Below are positions 11,361 through 21,536 of a stretch of DNA of 64,000 nucleotides, in pieces. Each line of letters starts with the position of its first letter. Position 1 is the stretch's first letter. The position numbers and the translations under genes are program-made. Where the stretch lies: positions 610,283-674,282 of the forward strand of contig NW_024064458.1 in assembly GCF_009727055.1 (NCBI RefSeq), written 5' to 3'. Under the pieces are notes generated by a model. The model did not search any database and was not told the origin of the DNA. It worked only from the letters and a program-made list of their open reading frames with translations. Source of the stretch: Benincasa hispida (taxonomy: Eukaryota; Streptophyta; Magnoliopsida; Cucurbitales; Cucurbitaceae).

Positions 11361-11554
11361 CCATCACATGATTTTATACTTAGCCAAATTTTCCAAGATT
11401 TTCCCCAAAAGTCAAGCTTCCAAATTTCCTCTTTTCTTCTAATTTTCCACCTTTTTCTCTACCATTACACACTAGTTTCCTCATCAACATACTCACCACA
11501 TTGATCTTAGTAGGGAACATACTCAAGTAGAGAAATTAGGATTCAGGGTTCACA

Positions 11555-12438
11555 CGACTAGTTTAGCTACTCATGCATGCTAAGAGAGTGAAAAAATGTA
11601 AAATAAGAACTTCCATTGTATAAATATAAAGATGAAGTACAAAACAACAATGTAAGAATAGAATAAAGAGCCTGGTAGCAATCTCTTTCTTCCCAGGCTT
11701 TTACACTGTCTTTCTACTCGTGTTCAAAAGATAATCTCGCTCTCACGAGAGTTGGCCCGCTCTATGCTTCTACACCTCAAGGTTCTCTCTCGAGTTGCCC
11801 TGAGCGATCTCCGACGTATCTGCTCTTCTTTTGCTCCGCCTTAAAATAAAAAGGAAAACTATGGACAAAGACGTGCGATCCAAACTTATGAATTTTTTAA
11901 CCCCTTTTCTAAAGGATGCCTTTGGTATTTATAGAACTTTCAGGGTGAACGGCGGCTTCTCTCTCATGATTTCACAGATGGGACGACTTTAATTCCCTAA
12001 CTGATGCACCGAATATTTGTCACCGAAAAGCTGAATGTACTTGTTATTGTTAGCAACTGTCAACTTAATTTGGATTCGACTATCATCAGTTTTTTGTCCC
12101 ATCATGATTAATTAAGCCTTTCACCCAGATGCGCCCCATGTTGCACCGAACAAGTTGCGGCAATCCTTCTTGAGCAAATGTTTACGAACACGATCACCGC
12201 CAAGCCTTGCGTTAATGCTACGCTCGACCAATGATTTCCTATGTTCACAATTTTTGCCTTGCATCAACACATATTCTGCATAAAAATACAAAAATCAACT
12301 GTTCCTATGGATGAACGCATGCGACTGCAATGTTATGAATTTGATGCTTCTTGGACGCAATCTAACATATTTATCAACACAAGCCAACATTGTTTAAGAA
12401 CTTAACACTATAAAAATGTGCATTTCTGCCCGTTATCA
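11555..12438 (-). repeat. RE-4 3' LTR, proximal part
   Basis: Continues the LTR from CGACTAGTTTAGC and ends at 12438 with the reverse complement of TGATAACGGG. The next five bases, CACCC, are the complement of the end of a family A polypurine tract, as expected for the inner side of a 3' LTR on the minus strand. Confidence 0.85.
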
Positions 12439-12467
12439 CACCCTGATAACGGGCAGAAATGCACATT
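12415..12467. repeat. Head-to-head LTR inverted repeat, 24-bp perfect arms
   Basis: Arms 12415-12438 and 12444-12467 are perfect reverse complements separated by CACCC. They are the outer ends of two family A LTRs in opposite orientation (RE-4 left, RE-6 right). With mismatches the pairing extends over about 600 bases. Confidence 0.85.
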
Positions 12468-13044
12468 ATCATAGTGCTAAGTTCTTAAACAATGTTGGAT
12501 TACGTTGATTAAATATGTTACTTTGCGTCCATCAAGCATCAACTTCACAATATTGTGGTTGCATGCGTTTAGTGCATTAGAATAGTTGATCTTTGTATTT
12601 TTGTGCAGAATATTCGTTAATGCAATGCAAGAATTACGATCATAGGAAATCATTGGTCGAGCGCAACTTCACCGCAAGGCTTTGCATTGATCGTACTCGT
12701 AAAAATTCGCCCAAGAAGGATCGCCGCAACTTGGTCAGTGCAACATGGTGGGCGCATCTGGGTGAGAGGCCAATTAAGCGTGATGGGACAGAAAGTTGAT
12801 GACTGTCGAATCCACATTAAGTTGACAACCGATAACGGTCATAAAGTACATTTAGCTTTATTGGTGACAATTATTCGGTGCATCAGTCAGGAATTAAAGT
12901 TGTCCTATCTGTACAACCAGGAGAGAGAAGCCACCTTTCACCATGGATGCTCTATAAATATCAAGGGAATTCTTCAGAGAAGGGCTTAATCAGTTCACCG
13001 TTTAGTACACGATTTTGTCCATAGTTTTCCTTTCCATTTTAAGG
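12444..13044 (+). repeat. RE-6 family A LTR, 5' part only
   Basis: Starts TGATAACGGGCAGAAATGCA and is collinear with the first ~600 bases of the RE-10 LTR, including a TATAAATA box at 12953. It breaks off after TTTTAAGGCGGAGC, where an RE-7 LTR begins mid-way. No internal sequence of its element remains. Confidence 0.8.
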
Positions 13045-13314
13045 CGGAGCGTAGGTGGCAGAACAAGAGGTCGCTCAAATGGCCAACCATCAAACTCACT
13101 ATTATAGGCATATGCATTTTTGTATCACTACGCTAGTTTTTTTTTGGATCCTGGTGTTTCGTAAAATAAACTTTTTATATAGTTTTCTACCTAATTAATA
13201 AAATCTTAGATATGTTCTTTTGAGATTTTTACCAAAACTCATCTCATAATAGAAAAGTCTAAGCATTCATGTTGTAGCGGTTGGACCATAATATGTAAGG
13301 ATCCGGTCAATACA
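13045..13314 (+). repeat. RE-7 5' LTR, last 270 bases
   Basis: Collinear with 17697-17960 of the 3' LTR (GTAGGTGGCAGAAC through GGATCCGGT). The first ~1.6 kb of the LTR is missing. The end ..CAATACA differs from the 3' LTR end ..TTGTTACA. Confidence 0.8.
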
Positions 13315-13317
13315 AGT

Positions 13318-13329
13318 TGGTATCAGACC
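13318..13329 (+). promoter_or_regulatory. RE-7 primer-binding site (tRNA-iMet)
   Basis: TGGTATCAGACC, three bases after the LTR end, matches 11 of 12 positions of the usual initiator tRNA-Met PBS. Confidence 0.75.
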
Positions 13330-13673
13330 ATTTGAGCCATTAGGCTCTACTAGTTAGAAGAGTCGTGGTGTTTGATTGTTCGGCTTGTTAAGTGATGCCC
13401 ATAGTTATGCCAAATACGCTTCCAACAAGGAAATTCAAAAACTTCCCAAAGCACTCAGGGCGTACAGTCACAATAGGAGAATCAAACATTCACATATCCT
13501 AAATGTAGAAATTATGGAAAAAACCATCAGTGGCAATGTTTTCGGAACCTAGGGGTGTGTTTCAACTGTGGCCAGATGGGTCACTATGCAAAGGCTTGCC
13601 CAAAGCTCATCAACCAAGTATCAACTGCCCAGACCACCCAGCCTACTAGTAACAAAGTTACCCAACAATAGAA
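13330..13673 (+). pseudogene. gag: RE-7 gag remnant with zinc knuckle
   Basis: Only the C-terminal end of a chromovirus gag can be recognised. A CCHC zinc knuckle (CFNCGQMGHYAKACPK) is encoded from 13558, the RNA-binding motif of the nucleocapsid part. A stop follows at 13671, after which the same frame runs on into the protease. The ~230 bases before the knuckle have no clear gag match, and a full gag would need about 1 kb more, so an internal deletion is inferred. Confidence 0.75.
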
Positions 13674-16069
13674 AGGATGGGTGTTTGCTATTACACGTCA
13701 AGAGGCAGAGGATCAAGATGTAGTTGTTACAGGTACATTACCTATCCTCGGGTATTATGCCTTCACTTTATTTGATTCAGGCACTAGTCATTCATTCATC
13801 TCTACAACATTTGCATAACATGTTCAATTAACATCAAAGCCCTTAGGCTACATTCTATCCGTAGCTACTCTTGCCGGAGTATCCATGTTGGCCAACTCAG
13901 TAGTAGAAAACTGTGAATTGTTCAGGACATAAATTAGGGGTGACCCTTACATCCTAGACATAAGTGATTTTGACATAATACTAGGTATGGATTGGTTAGC
14001 AGCAAACTATGCAAGCATAGATTGCCATAATAAAGAGGTCATATTCACCTTTCCAACAGGAACCAAGTTTAACTTTAAGAGTTGTAATATACCATTAGCC
14101 CCAAGCATAATTTCAGCCTTAAAAACTAAACATTTGCTCAACCATAGGGGCTTGGGCATATTTAGCAAGTGTAGTGGATTTACGAAACCAAAAGAATAAA
14201 ATTAAGGTCATTCCTGTAATAAGAGAATTTGAAGATGTATTCCAAGAAGAGCTACCAGGTATACCACCTAGTCGAGAAATAGAATTTTGTATAGATCTAA
14301 TTCCCAGAGCTGAACCAATATCTAAAGCACTATATAGAATGGCACCTGCAAAATTAAAAGAACTCAAAATACAATTACAAGAATTGTTAGATAAGGGATT
14401 TATACACCCTAGCGTGTCTCCATGGGGAGCACCTGCCTTATTTGTTAAGAAAAAGGATGGATTAATGCGTTTATGTATAGATTATCGGGAGTTGAATAAG
14501 TTGACAATAAAGAATAAGTACCTACTTCCACGCATTGATGACCTATTTGACCAATTACAAGGAGCCTCAGTATTCTCCAAAATAGATTTACGATCTGGAT
14601 ATCATCAACTACGAATCAAGGAGTCTGATATACACAAGAATGCTTTTCGAACGAGATATGGGCATTATGAATTCATTGTGATGCCCTTTGGATTAACGCA
14701 TGCTCCAACAGCCTTCATGGGCTTGATGAATAGAATTTTTAAGGACTATCTTGATAACTTCGTGATCGTATTTATAGATGATATTTTGGTCTATTCCAAG
14801 TCTGAGGCAGAACATGAAAAACATCTTAGGGACTTCTTTTCCATATTAAGAAATGAAAAGTTGTATGCCAAATTCTCCAAGTGTGAGTCTTGGATGCGAC
14901 AAGTTGTCTACCTAGGGCATATTGTAAAGCAAGAAGGAATTTCAGTGGATCCTGCTAAGATTGAAACAGTTAGCAAGTGGCCTCGCCCAACAACAGTCAA
15001 CGAAGTGCGAAGCTTCCTTGGATTAGCAAGATATTATAGACGATTTGTGAAGAACTTCTCAAGTATAACATTACCCTTAACTAACCTCACAAAGAAGAAT
15101 AATCATTTTGTCTGGAATCAAGCATGTAAGCAAAGCTTCCAGGAACTAAAAAGAAAGGTTGACCACAACCCCTATTCTCACTATACCTAACGGATCAAAG
15201 GGTTTAATTATGTACAATGACGTATCGAAAGAAGGGGCTTGGTTGTGTATTGATGCAACACGGAAAAGTAATAGTATATGCTTCAAGACAACTAAAACCT
15301 TATGAACAAAATTATCCTGTTCATGACTTGGAGTTAGCTGTCGTAGCCTTTGCCTTAAAGATATGAAGACATTACTTATATGGGGAAAAAAGCCAAATTT
15401 ATACAGATCATAAAAGCGTTAAGTAATTCCTTACCCATAAAGAGTTAAATATGAGGCAACGAAGATGGTTCGAATTAGTCAAAGATTATGACTGTGAGAT
15501 CCTTTATCATCCAGAAAAAGCTAACATTGTTGCTGATGCTCTTAGTAGAAAGCCAGCTCATACAGCAGCCCTAAGTACCATCTCCAAACACATAATGGAC
15601 GACCTTGAAAGAACAGAGATCTCACTAATACCAAAAACCTTCACAACTCAAATAGCACAGTTAATTGCAAGACCTACATTAAGGCAAACTTAGCCCCCGC
15701 TTTATTGGACCCTTTGAAATATTAGAACGTATTGGCCAAGTAGCTTATCGATTAGCATTACCACCTACCCTCTCTACAATACATAATGTCTTTCATGTAG
15801 CGATGCTTCGAAAATATGTGTCTGACCCACTACATGTAGTAAATTATGAACCTCTACAAATAAGTGAAAACTTGGAATATGTAGAGACTCCAGTTTGCAT
15901 CCTAGCAAGAGAAAAGAAGTCACTTCGTAACTGGGAAATAAGTTTAGTGAAGATTCTCTGGAGAAATCAGCAAGTAGAAGAAGCTACATGGGAACAAGAA
16001 GAAGAGATGAAAGTCAAATACCCTTATATGTTTAAGAACCAAGAAACTTTCGAGGAAGAAAGTTCTTAA
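13674..16069 (+). pseudogene. pol: RE-7 pol: protease, RT, RNase H, integrase C-terminus
   Basis: Order on the plus strand: aspartic protease with FDSGTSHSF at 13771 (catalytic D-S-G); a frameshift near 14150; a long reverse transcriptase frame 14174-15163 with [25 protein letters not shown] and the intact FIDDIL catalytic box at 14770; a frameshift near 15165; RNase H with YTDHKS near 15400 and stops around it; [15 protein letters not shown] (15511-15555). After RPTLRQ (15687) the sequence jumps to [12 protein letters not shown], the start of the integrase C-terminal domain. The zinc finger and the whole DDE core are therefore deleted. The end (VKILWRNQQVEEATWE) is chromodomain-like. Stop at 16067. 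Confidence 0.9.
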
Positions 16070-16080
16070 GGGGGGAAGAT
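16069..16080 (+). promoter_or_regulatory. RE-7 polypurine tract
   Basis: AGGGGGGAAGAT lies between the pol stop and the LTR start TGTAACAACC. Confidence 0.75.
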
Positions 16081-17960
16081 TGTAACAACCCAAATTTGTA
16101 CGCATACACTACAAGAAATTAAATATCAAATGTTAAGCAGGACGAAATTTTATTTAAAAGGGTGGTAAATGTAATACCCTAACCCTAATTTAGAAAGCAG
16201 GAAAAACAAATAAAATATATAATTAAGAATGAAAAATATATAAACTTAATAGCAAAGTCGGGTGGAAATTTAGAATTGGAAAAAAATAAGAAATTTATTA
16301 ATTATCCAAAAATAATGAATAAGGGGGCAGAATCAGGGAGGATTAATTAGAAGTTGGACGCTAGCTAATTCATGAGACAAAGGGCAGTAGATAACTTTTG
16401 TTTGGGCACTGCTCATTGGAAGAATTGGAGGTGAATTAATTGCCCATATACTCTTAAAGTTTGAAAGAGTTAAAAAAGGGAAGCGGAATCCACACGCAGT
16501 TAAAGGCAACCCACGCGTGAAAACTAGTGAGAGTGGAGAGAAAATTGGAGAGAGCGAGAGTAAAGAGAGCGAGATTCTCAATGAGACAGTGGAAGAGAGA
16601 GCGAGAGCGGGAGCGAGAGTGAGAGCGAGAGCAAGAGTCACGAGAGCCAAACCAGCGAGAAAGCTGAAGAGAGTAAGATTCTGAGAATAGAAAGAGCGAG
16701 ATTTGGACAGAAGCGTGGATTATGCATTAAATTTGGCCACGATCTTATAGATTATACATGGAGAACCCTAAAATTGAATACAAACAAAGGTTTAAGACGT
16801 AAGGGCAAATGTTATCCAAAATTAGGTGTCTTATTAAGAGAAATTCTTAAACCTAAGTAATTTTAAAGAAGTCATTTGTAGGATGAGTTGTCACACAGAG
16901 AAGAGTTGGAAATGGCTATAAATAGAAGGCTTTGGGCTAGAAGTTAAACTCATTCTCAAACAAACTCGGTAGTAAAAATCGTGTGAAAAGGGTGAATTAA
17001 TTCTGTTAGTTTGAAGGAGGAAACGCGAGGGAAGTGCTGTCCAAATTTCCTTCTGATTTAAGAGGGAAAGCTCTACTGATTAACCATAAGGAATAATAAG
17101 GAATAACTAGGATCGCAGGCAAGGTAAGTAGTTATCTCACCAGTGTTTCATGATAGTGTACCTTTAATATGTTGCATAATTATGTTATTGTTATGTTGCA
17201 TTACATGTTTAAAATACTTTTATAGACAAGGGACCCCATGCATTATGTTTGTTCATAAGATTAAATTTTAATTAGATGAAGGTTATGCTTCTAGGACTAA
17301 CAGGGCATGTATGGTTGCACCCCTCTAGACCCAATTCTATGTCAAGTTTATGCTAGGGACTAACAGGGTATGTATGGTTGCACCCCTATAGTCCAATCTT
17401 ACCTTTATGTTAATGGTTGATGTTGGATGCGACTCTGGCCCTACTGACTGCATGACCCGCTAATCATCAAATGAGTTAGTTTCCGCCTAAATCTTCATCT
17501 TCCTATCAGGGTGGAGAAATTTACGTCAGAAGCATAACCGACCACCACATTATATTATATGTTTTCAGTCCAAACCATATGTTTTCAGGACATGTTGCAT
17601 GTGATTGTGCATTTGGTCACTGCCCTATATGAGAACTACTTACTGGGTATATTATATACTCATCCTATTTTTACAGACTTTGTAGGTAAGGACACAGCGT
17701 AGGTGGCAGAACTGGATGTCGCTCAAATAGCCAACCATCAAGCTCACTATTATAGGCATATGCATTTTTGTATCACTATGCTAGTGTTTTATGGATCCTG
17801 ATGTTTCGTAAATAAACTTTTTATATAGTTTTCTACCTAATTAATAAAATCTTAGATATGTTCTTTTGAGATTTTTACCAAAACTCATCTCATAATAGAA
17901 AAGTCTAAGCATGCATGTCGTAGCGGTCGGACCATAATATATAAGGATCCGGTTGTTACA
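16081..17960 (+). repeat. RE-7 3' LTR, complete
   Basis: 1880 bp, from TGTAACAACC to GGTTGTTACA: a perfect 10-bp terminal inverted repeat. It contains a purine-rich GAGAGCGAGAG tract (16540-16640), a TATAAATA box at 16917 and two near-identical blocks GGACTAACAGGG(C/T)ATGTATGG at about 17292 and 17354. Confidence 0.9.
16917..16924 (+). promoter_or_regulatory. LTR TATA box (RE-7)
   Basis: TATAAATA followed by GAAGGC, at a typical position in the middle of the LTR. Confidence 0.6.
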
Positions 17961-19776
17961 AAACTTGTATAGACATAGAATATATTCTAATCCTATGATC
18001 TTATGTGATACAACACATGGATGAATGATGTCTTTATTTACTTTATGCGACACTACTTCTAGATATGTGTTATTTCTGAATGTTCTTGTAGTATGTTGTG
18101 CATTGTCACAAGTTTCCTTGCGTTGGAACCAAGTATAATTCCACTGCAAGTTTCTCGGTGTGATCTGAGGTCGAACACAGGGACTATTTTAGGTTAATGC
18201 ATTACATTTGTCATATATGCGACCATGGGTTTTTCAATTTAATAAAAGTGTGGTTTGTACATGCGATAAATTAAATTGTGCAGTAAAGTAAAGATGCGTT
18301 AAAATAAAAGTATGATAAAAGTAAACTGCAATAAAAGTAAACCTAAGCTATGATGATACAAGATACAGGTTACATGATACAAGATACCGAGGTTGAGAAT
18401 GACTGTGAAGATTATACAAAGAATCGTGTTATGCAGTGGCAAGGCTTATGTATGAATCAGAAAGAGAAAAGATAATTAATATAAACATCGCAAGTTCATT
18501 AATTGTGTTAAATATATAACTACGGTTCCGCTTTCCCTTGGCGTACACCTCTCGGTGATCGGCCGCGTTTCCTACATCTTTGTGGTTGGATGAATGTAAT
18601 GAACGCAAGGTTGCTTCCATCTCTGGAAGTACTTCTCACTTTAGTTAACGCATTCTTCTAACCTTCTCTCAACAGATCAGAATTGCATCTTCACTTCTGC
18701 TCTCACAGGTGAAGATGTCATCTAGCATGCCTTAGCTAAACAACTTTATTCCTTTAGCATAGATTAATTAACTTGTTTAATTCATATTAATCAACAAGGG
18801 ATTAAGAAAACATCATGGAGAAAGTGATTAAGGGAGGAACGGAAATAGACAGAAATGTGGAAATGGAAATGATCAAGGCAATTAACTATAGAATCAAGCA
18901 TCTGATACATGGTTGTGAATGATTTAGACTAAGAAGATGAAATACAAATGATGATAGAGATAGAAAAAATACAAAAAAGTGCCAACGTCTTCACACAAAT
19001 CTAGATGGAGAAATCGCTTGCCAGCGTATGGAGTGAACGGAAGGATGAGCTTCCCTCTCAAGGTTGCTCAACGAAAATAGGCAGATTTGCGATGAGACTC
19101 ACCTCTCGGCATTGTCTCTTTCTTCCCAGATCTTCTCTGATCAGCACTTAGATCAGCCTCTCTCTCAATATACAGATATCAAAATAGCCTCGTATCAAGT
19201 ATATGTTTTCAGTGAATTCTATGAGGGTATTTATAGGCCGAAGGCTTTGACTCTCTGACTTGTGGTCCCCACTTTATTGTTATGGAAATTCCGAAACTGT
19301 TGGAATAAATATTCCTTCTGTTATGCAATTAGTCCATCAATAATGCACAACGGTTAATTGTACACATGTCATAATCCTCCGCAATTGCGTTGCTCACTTG
19401 CATCTTTCGATCATGTGCTCGCATGCGGTGTTGTTTTTATTACCGTATGCGGTTGAAGTTCAACTCTGGATCGACTATCATGCACCGCCATTGCGTTGAT
19501 CATCTCTTCATTGTTGATTAACGGGCGCAATGCAACTGAGATGCGTTGTTCAGTTTCTCTTTGAGTCTTGATTGCAAGCGGTGACTTGGTTTCCTGCAAA
19601 ACAGAATAGAAATATCCTTTTCTACCATCTTGATGGTGTTAGTGGGTGTATTGGCGATAATTTATAATTATTGTATTTCTAAGCTAATTTTCGTACAATC
19701 GACACATATTTTCTCTCTTTTAACCGCAATATCTAAGTAAGGCAGCATAAATAACTTGTATTTCTACAAGTTATCA
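17961..19776 (-). repeat. RE-8 3' LTR (family C), end missing
   Basis: Reads TGATAACTTGTAGAAATACA from 19776 downward after a polypurine tract (19777-19790). It is collinear with the RE-2 LTR, with TATAAATA at 19229-19236 on the minus strand. The LTR end is lost at the RE-7 border. Confidence 0.8.
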
Positions 19777-20103
19777 CACTCCCAAATTTAGATATATGCT
19801 TGTCCTTAAGCATATCTTCTACTAAGGCAATAATGCTCAAATCCTATCCTATATTTTTGCGTCGATTGGTTGCTCCGAATGTTACACTTAGGCACATTAC
19901 TTGACAATATAATTTCCTCCTATCCTTGCTAATTCTTAACAAAGCCCTACTTTATTCTTCTATATAACAAATTTTCGCTAAAAAATGCTTTCTAGTTTTA
20001 AAATAGAATGTTTACCTCTTCTTTGTCAAAACAACTTGATGCGTCTATATGCGATGGTCAAATCTTGCGTCATTTATTTAGGGACTGTTGGTCATGGTTA
20101 CAC

Positions 20104-20327
20104 CCTTCATTTTGGCTTGTTCCCACGAGTGTCATGAAAACATCCAACCACAGTCGTGTGCCAATTTCAACTTTAACTCATGATATTCAGAGGAGGTGTC
20201 TCTTGCATTCTTTTATTTTTCTTTTCTCATTTTTCTTTTCTTTTCATTTTCATATCGTGTTGTTCTTGAAAATCCACCTTCGTTTTGGCTTGCTCCCATG
20301 GGTGTCATGCGAACATCCAACTAGGAG
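20104..20327 (-). repeat. Duplicated conserved 3'-UTR motif (RE-8)
   Basis: Two inverted-strand copies, 20279-20327 and 20104-20152, with GGATGTTCGCATGACACCC and GGATGTTTTCATGACACTC cores. Same order and spacing class as in RE-2. Confidence 0.7.
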
Positions 20328-20919
20328 CAGGCTTCTTTCACAACTAACTCTTATCAAGTTAGGATTATTTTTTAGGTTTTCCCTTGCGCTGACATTGGAG
20401 GTTTGTACAATTTTTTTTTCTTTTCTTTCTTTTTTTTTGACAGAAAATGAACGCATTTACTTAATGACAACATAATCTTGATCTTATCTGCTCAAACCTT
20501 CCCTACCCCCAAATTTAGAGATGTGCAAGGTTCTCATTGCGTTGTTTGGATAGACTAGACAAACACTTAGAAAAAATTTCAAAAAGAAGGTTTACGCAGA
20601 ACTTTGAAAGATAAAAGGTAAAGTACTGCTAAGGCCGAGAATTAACTAAGTGTTAGTCAGAATTTACAAAGTGTGGGAAATGTTTCTAAGTATAAACATA
20701 TTATACATCATGGTAGCGCAATGAAGAATGCAAAAAATAAAAGATCAAGAATATCGTAAATATTGACAAAGGATGATAAAGAAAAATGCACAGGAAAATA
20801 GAGAGAATATTTACTGAATTGTATTGAATATTAACTAAATATACAAAAGATTATAAACTAACGTAATACAAAAATTGTATGCATGTACAAAGAGTCAAAG
20901 AATTTAATTAACTTATGAA

Positions 20920-21225
20920 TTTGATTCAGACGGGTGCATGATTACAAATTAACACTGCGCTCCATTAATGCAAATACATTTTTGTTGAGGACGGGCAACA
21001 ACGCATGTATTCCTGCAGCACACCCCTTAATTCAAAACATTTCTGGAGGATTGGGCGCACGATATTGCTATCAGCGCATCGCTACCTCAACATAGTGCCT
21101 TTTTCACTAAGAACGGGCAAAGAACACATACGCGCGCAACACAGCCCTCATCGCGATGCATTTGGGTGTAATGGATGCAAGGTGTATCTTGTTATCACAC
21201 AATGCACCCATCATCGCGTTGCATA
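20920..21225 (-). repeat. 60-nt tandem array (RE-8)
   Basis: Same five-unit array as in RE-2, read on the minus strand. The complements of AGGGGTGTGTTGC and of the TCCT..CAAA block recur at about 60-nt steps. Confidence 0.7.
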
Positions 21226-21536
21226 CCAATTTTCTTATTTTTCTTTTTAGATCATCAAAAACGCAAGTCGACGAGACTTTGCGGTGTTTAATGTTTCATC
21301 CAGTCATTCACAAAATTTAAGAACAATGCTACTAAAGCATATAAACATGGAAATACACTAATGAATTAAATTGAAGGTAAATACAGAAAGCATTAAAAGC
21401 TAATTCTAATAAGCAGTAAATGACAAAATTCAGGAAGCAGTAAAAGAAAGCTGTAAAGAAAGAAATTAAACATAGATATAGGGATGCTGATTGGAAGAAG
21501 TTTTCAGAATTACCTCAATAGCATCCCCACAAGCGG

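Larger units (their letters stand above)
9640..11554 (-). mobile_element. RE-5 Tekay-like LTR fragment inserted in RE-4 LTR
   Basis: On the minus strand the LTR starts TGTGAACCCTGAATCC at 11554 and runs to about 9748, where CTCTGATACCA (9735-9745) is the reverse complement of an initiator tRNA-Met PBS. About 95 bases of internal leader follow to 9640. The right flank CGACT (11555-11559) repeats the CGAC that ends the RE-4 LTR at 9601, so it is a real insertion with a target duplication. The remaining internal region and second LTR are missing, apparently skipped by the adapter join at 9602. A second adapter lies inside the LTR. There is no coding sequence; short ORFs here partly translate adapter. 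Confidence 0.7.
13045..17960 (+). mobile_element. RE-7 Tekay/Del-like chromovirus, internally deleted
   Basis: A Ty3/gypsy element with a truncated 5' LTR (13045-13314), PBS, a gag remnant with a zinc knuckle, protease, reverse transcriptase, most of RNase H, an integrase C-terminus with chromodomain-like end, polypurine tract and complete 3' LTR (16081-17960). Most of gag and the integrase core are missing. The 3' LTR ends inside the RE-8 LTR, so RE-7 probably inserted there. Confidence 0.85.
19777..21536 (-). other. RE-8 3' untranslated region
   Basis: About 1.76 kb between the pol stop and the LTR, almost the same length as in RE-2. It holds the 60-nt array (20920-21225) and the duplicated motif (20104-20327). 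No extra ORF is found. Confidence 0.75.

Noticed and set aside
11092..11504. Overlapping plus-strand ORFs of 116 and 136 aa starting MCIRDR / MYKRQ
   Set aside because: They start inside adapter sequence and run through noncoding LTR word repeats.
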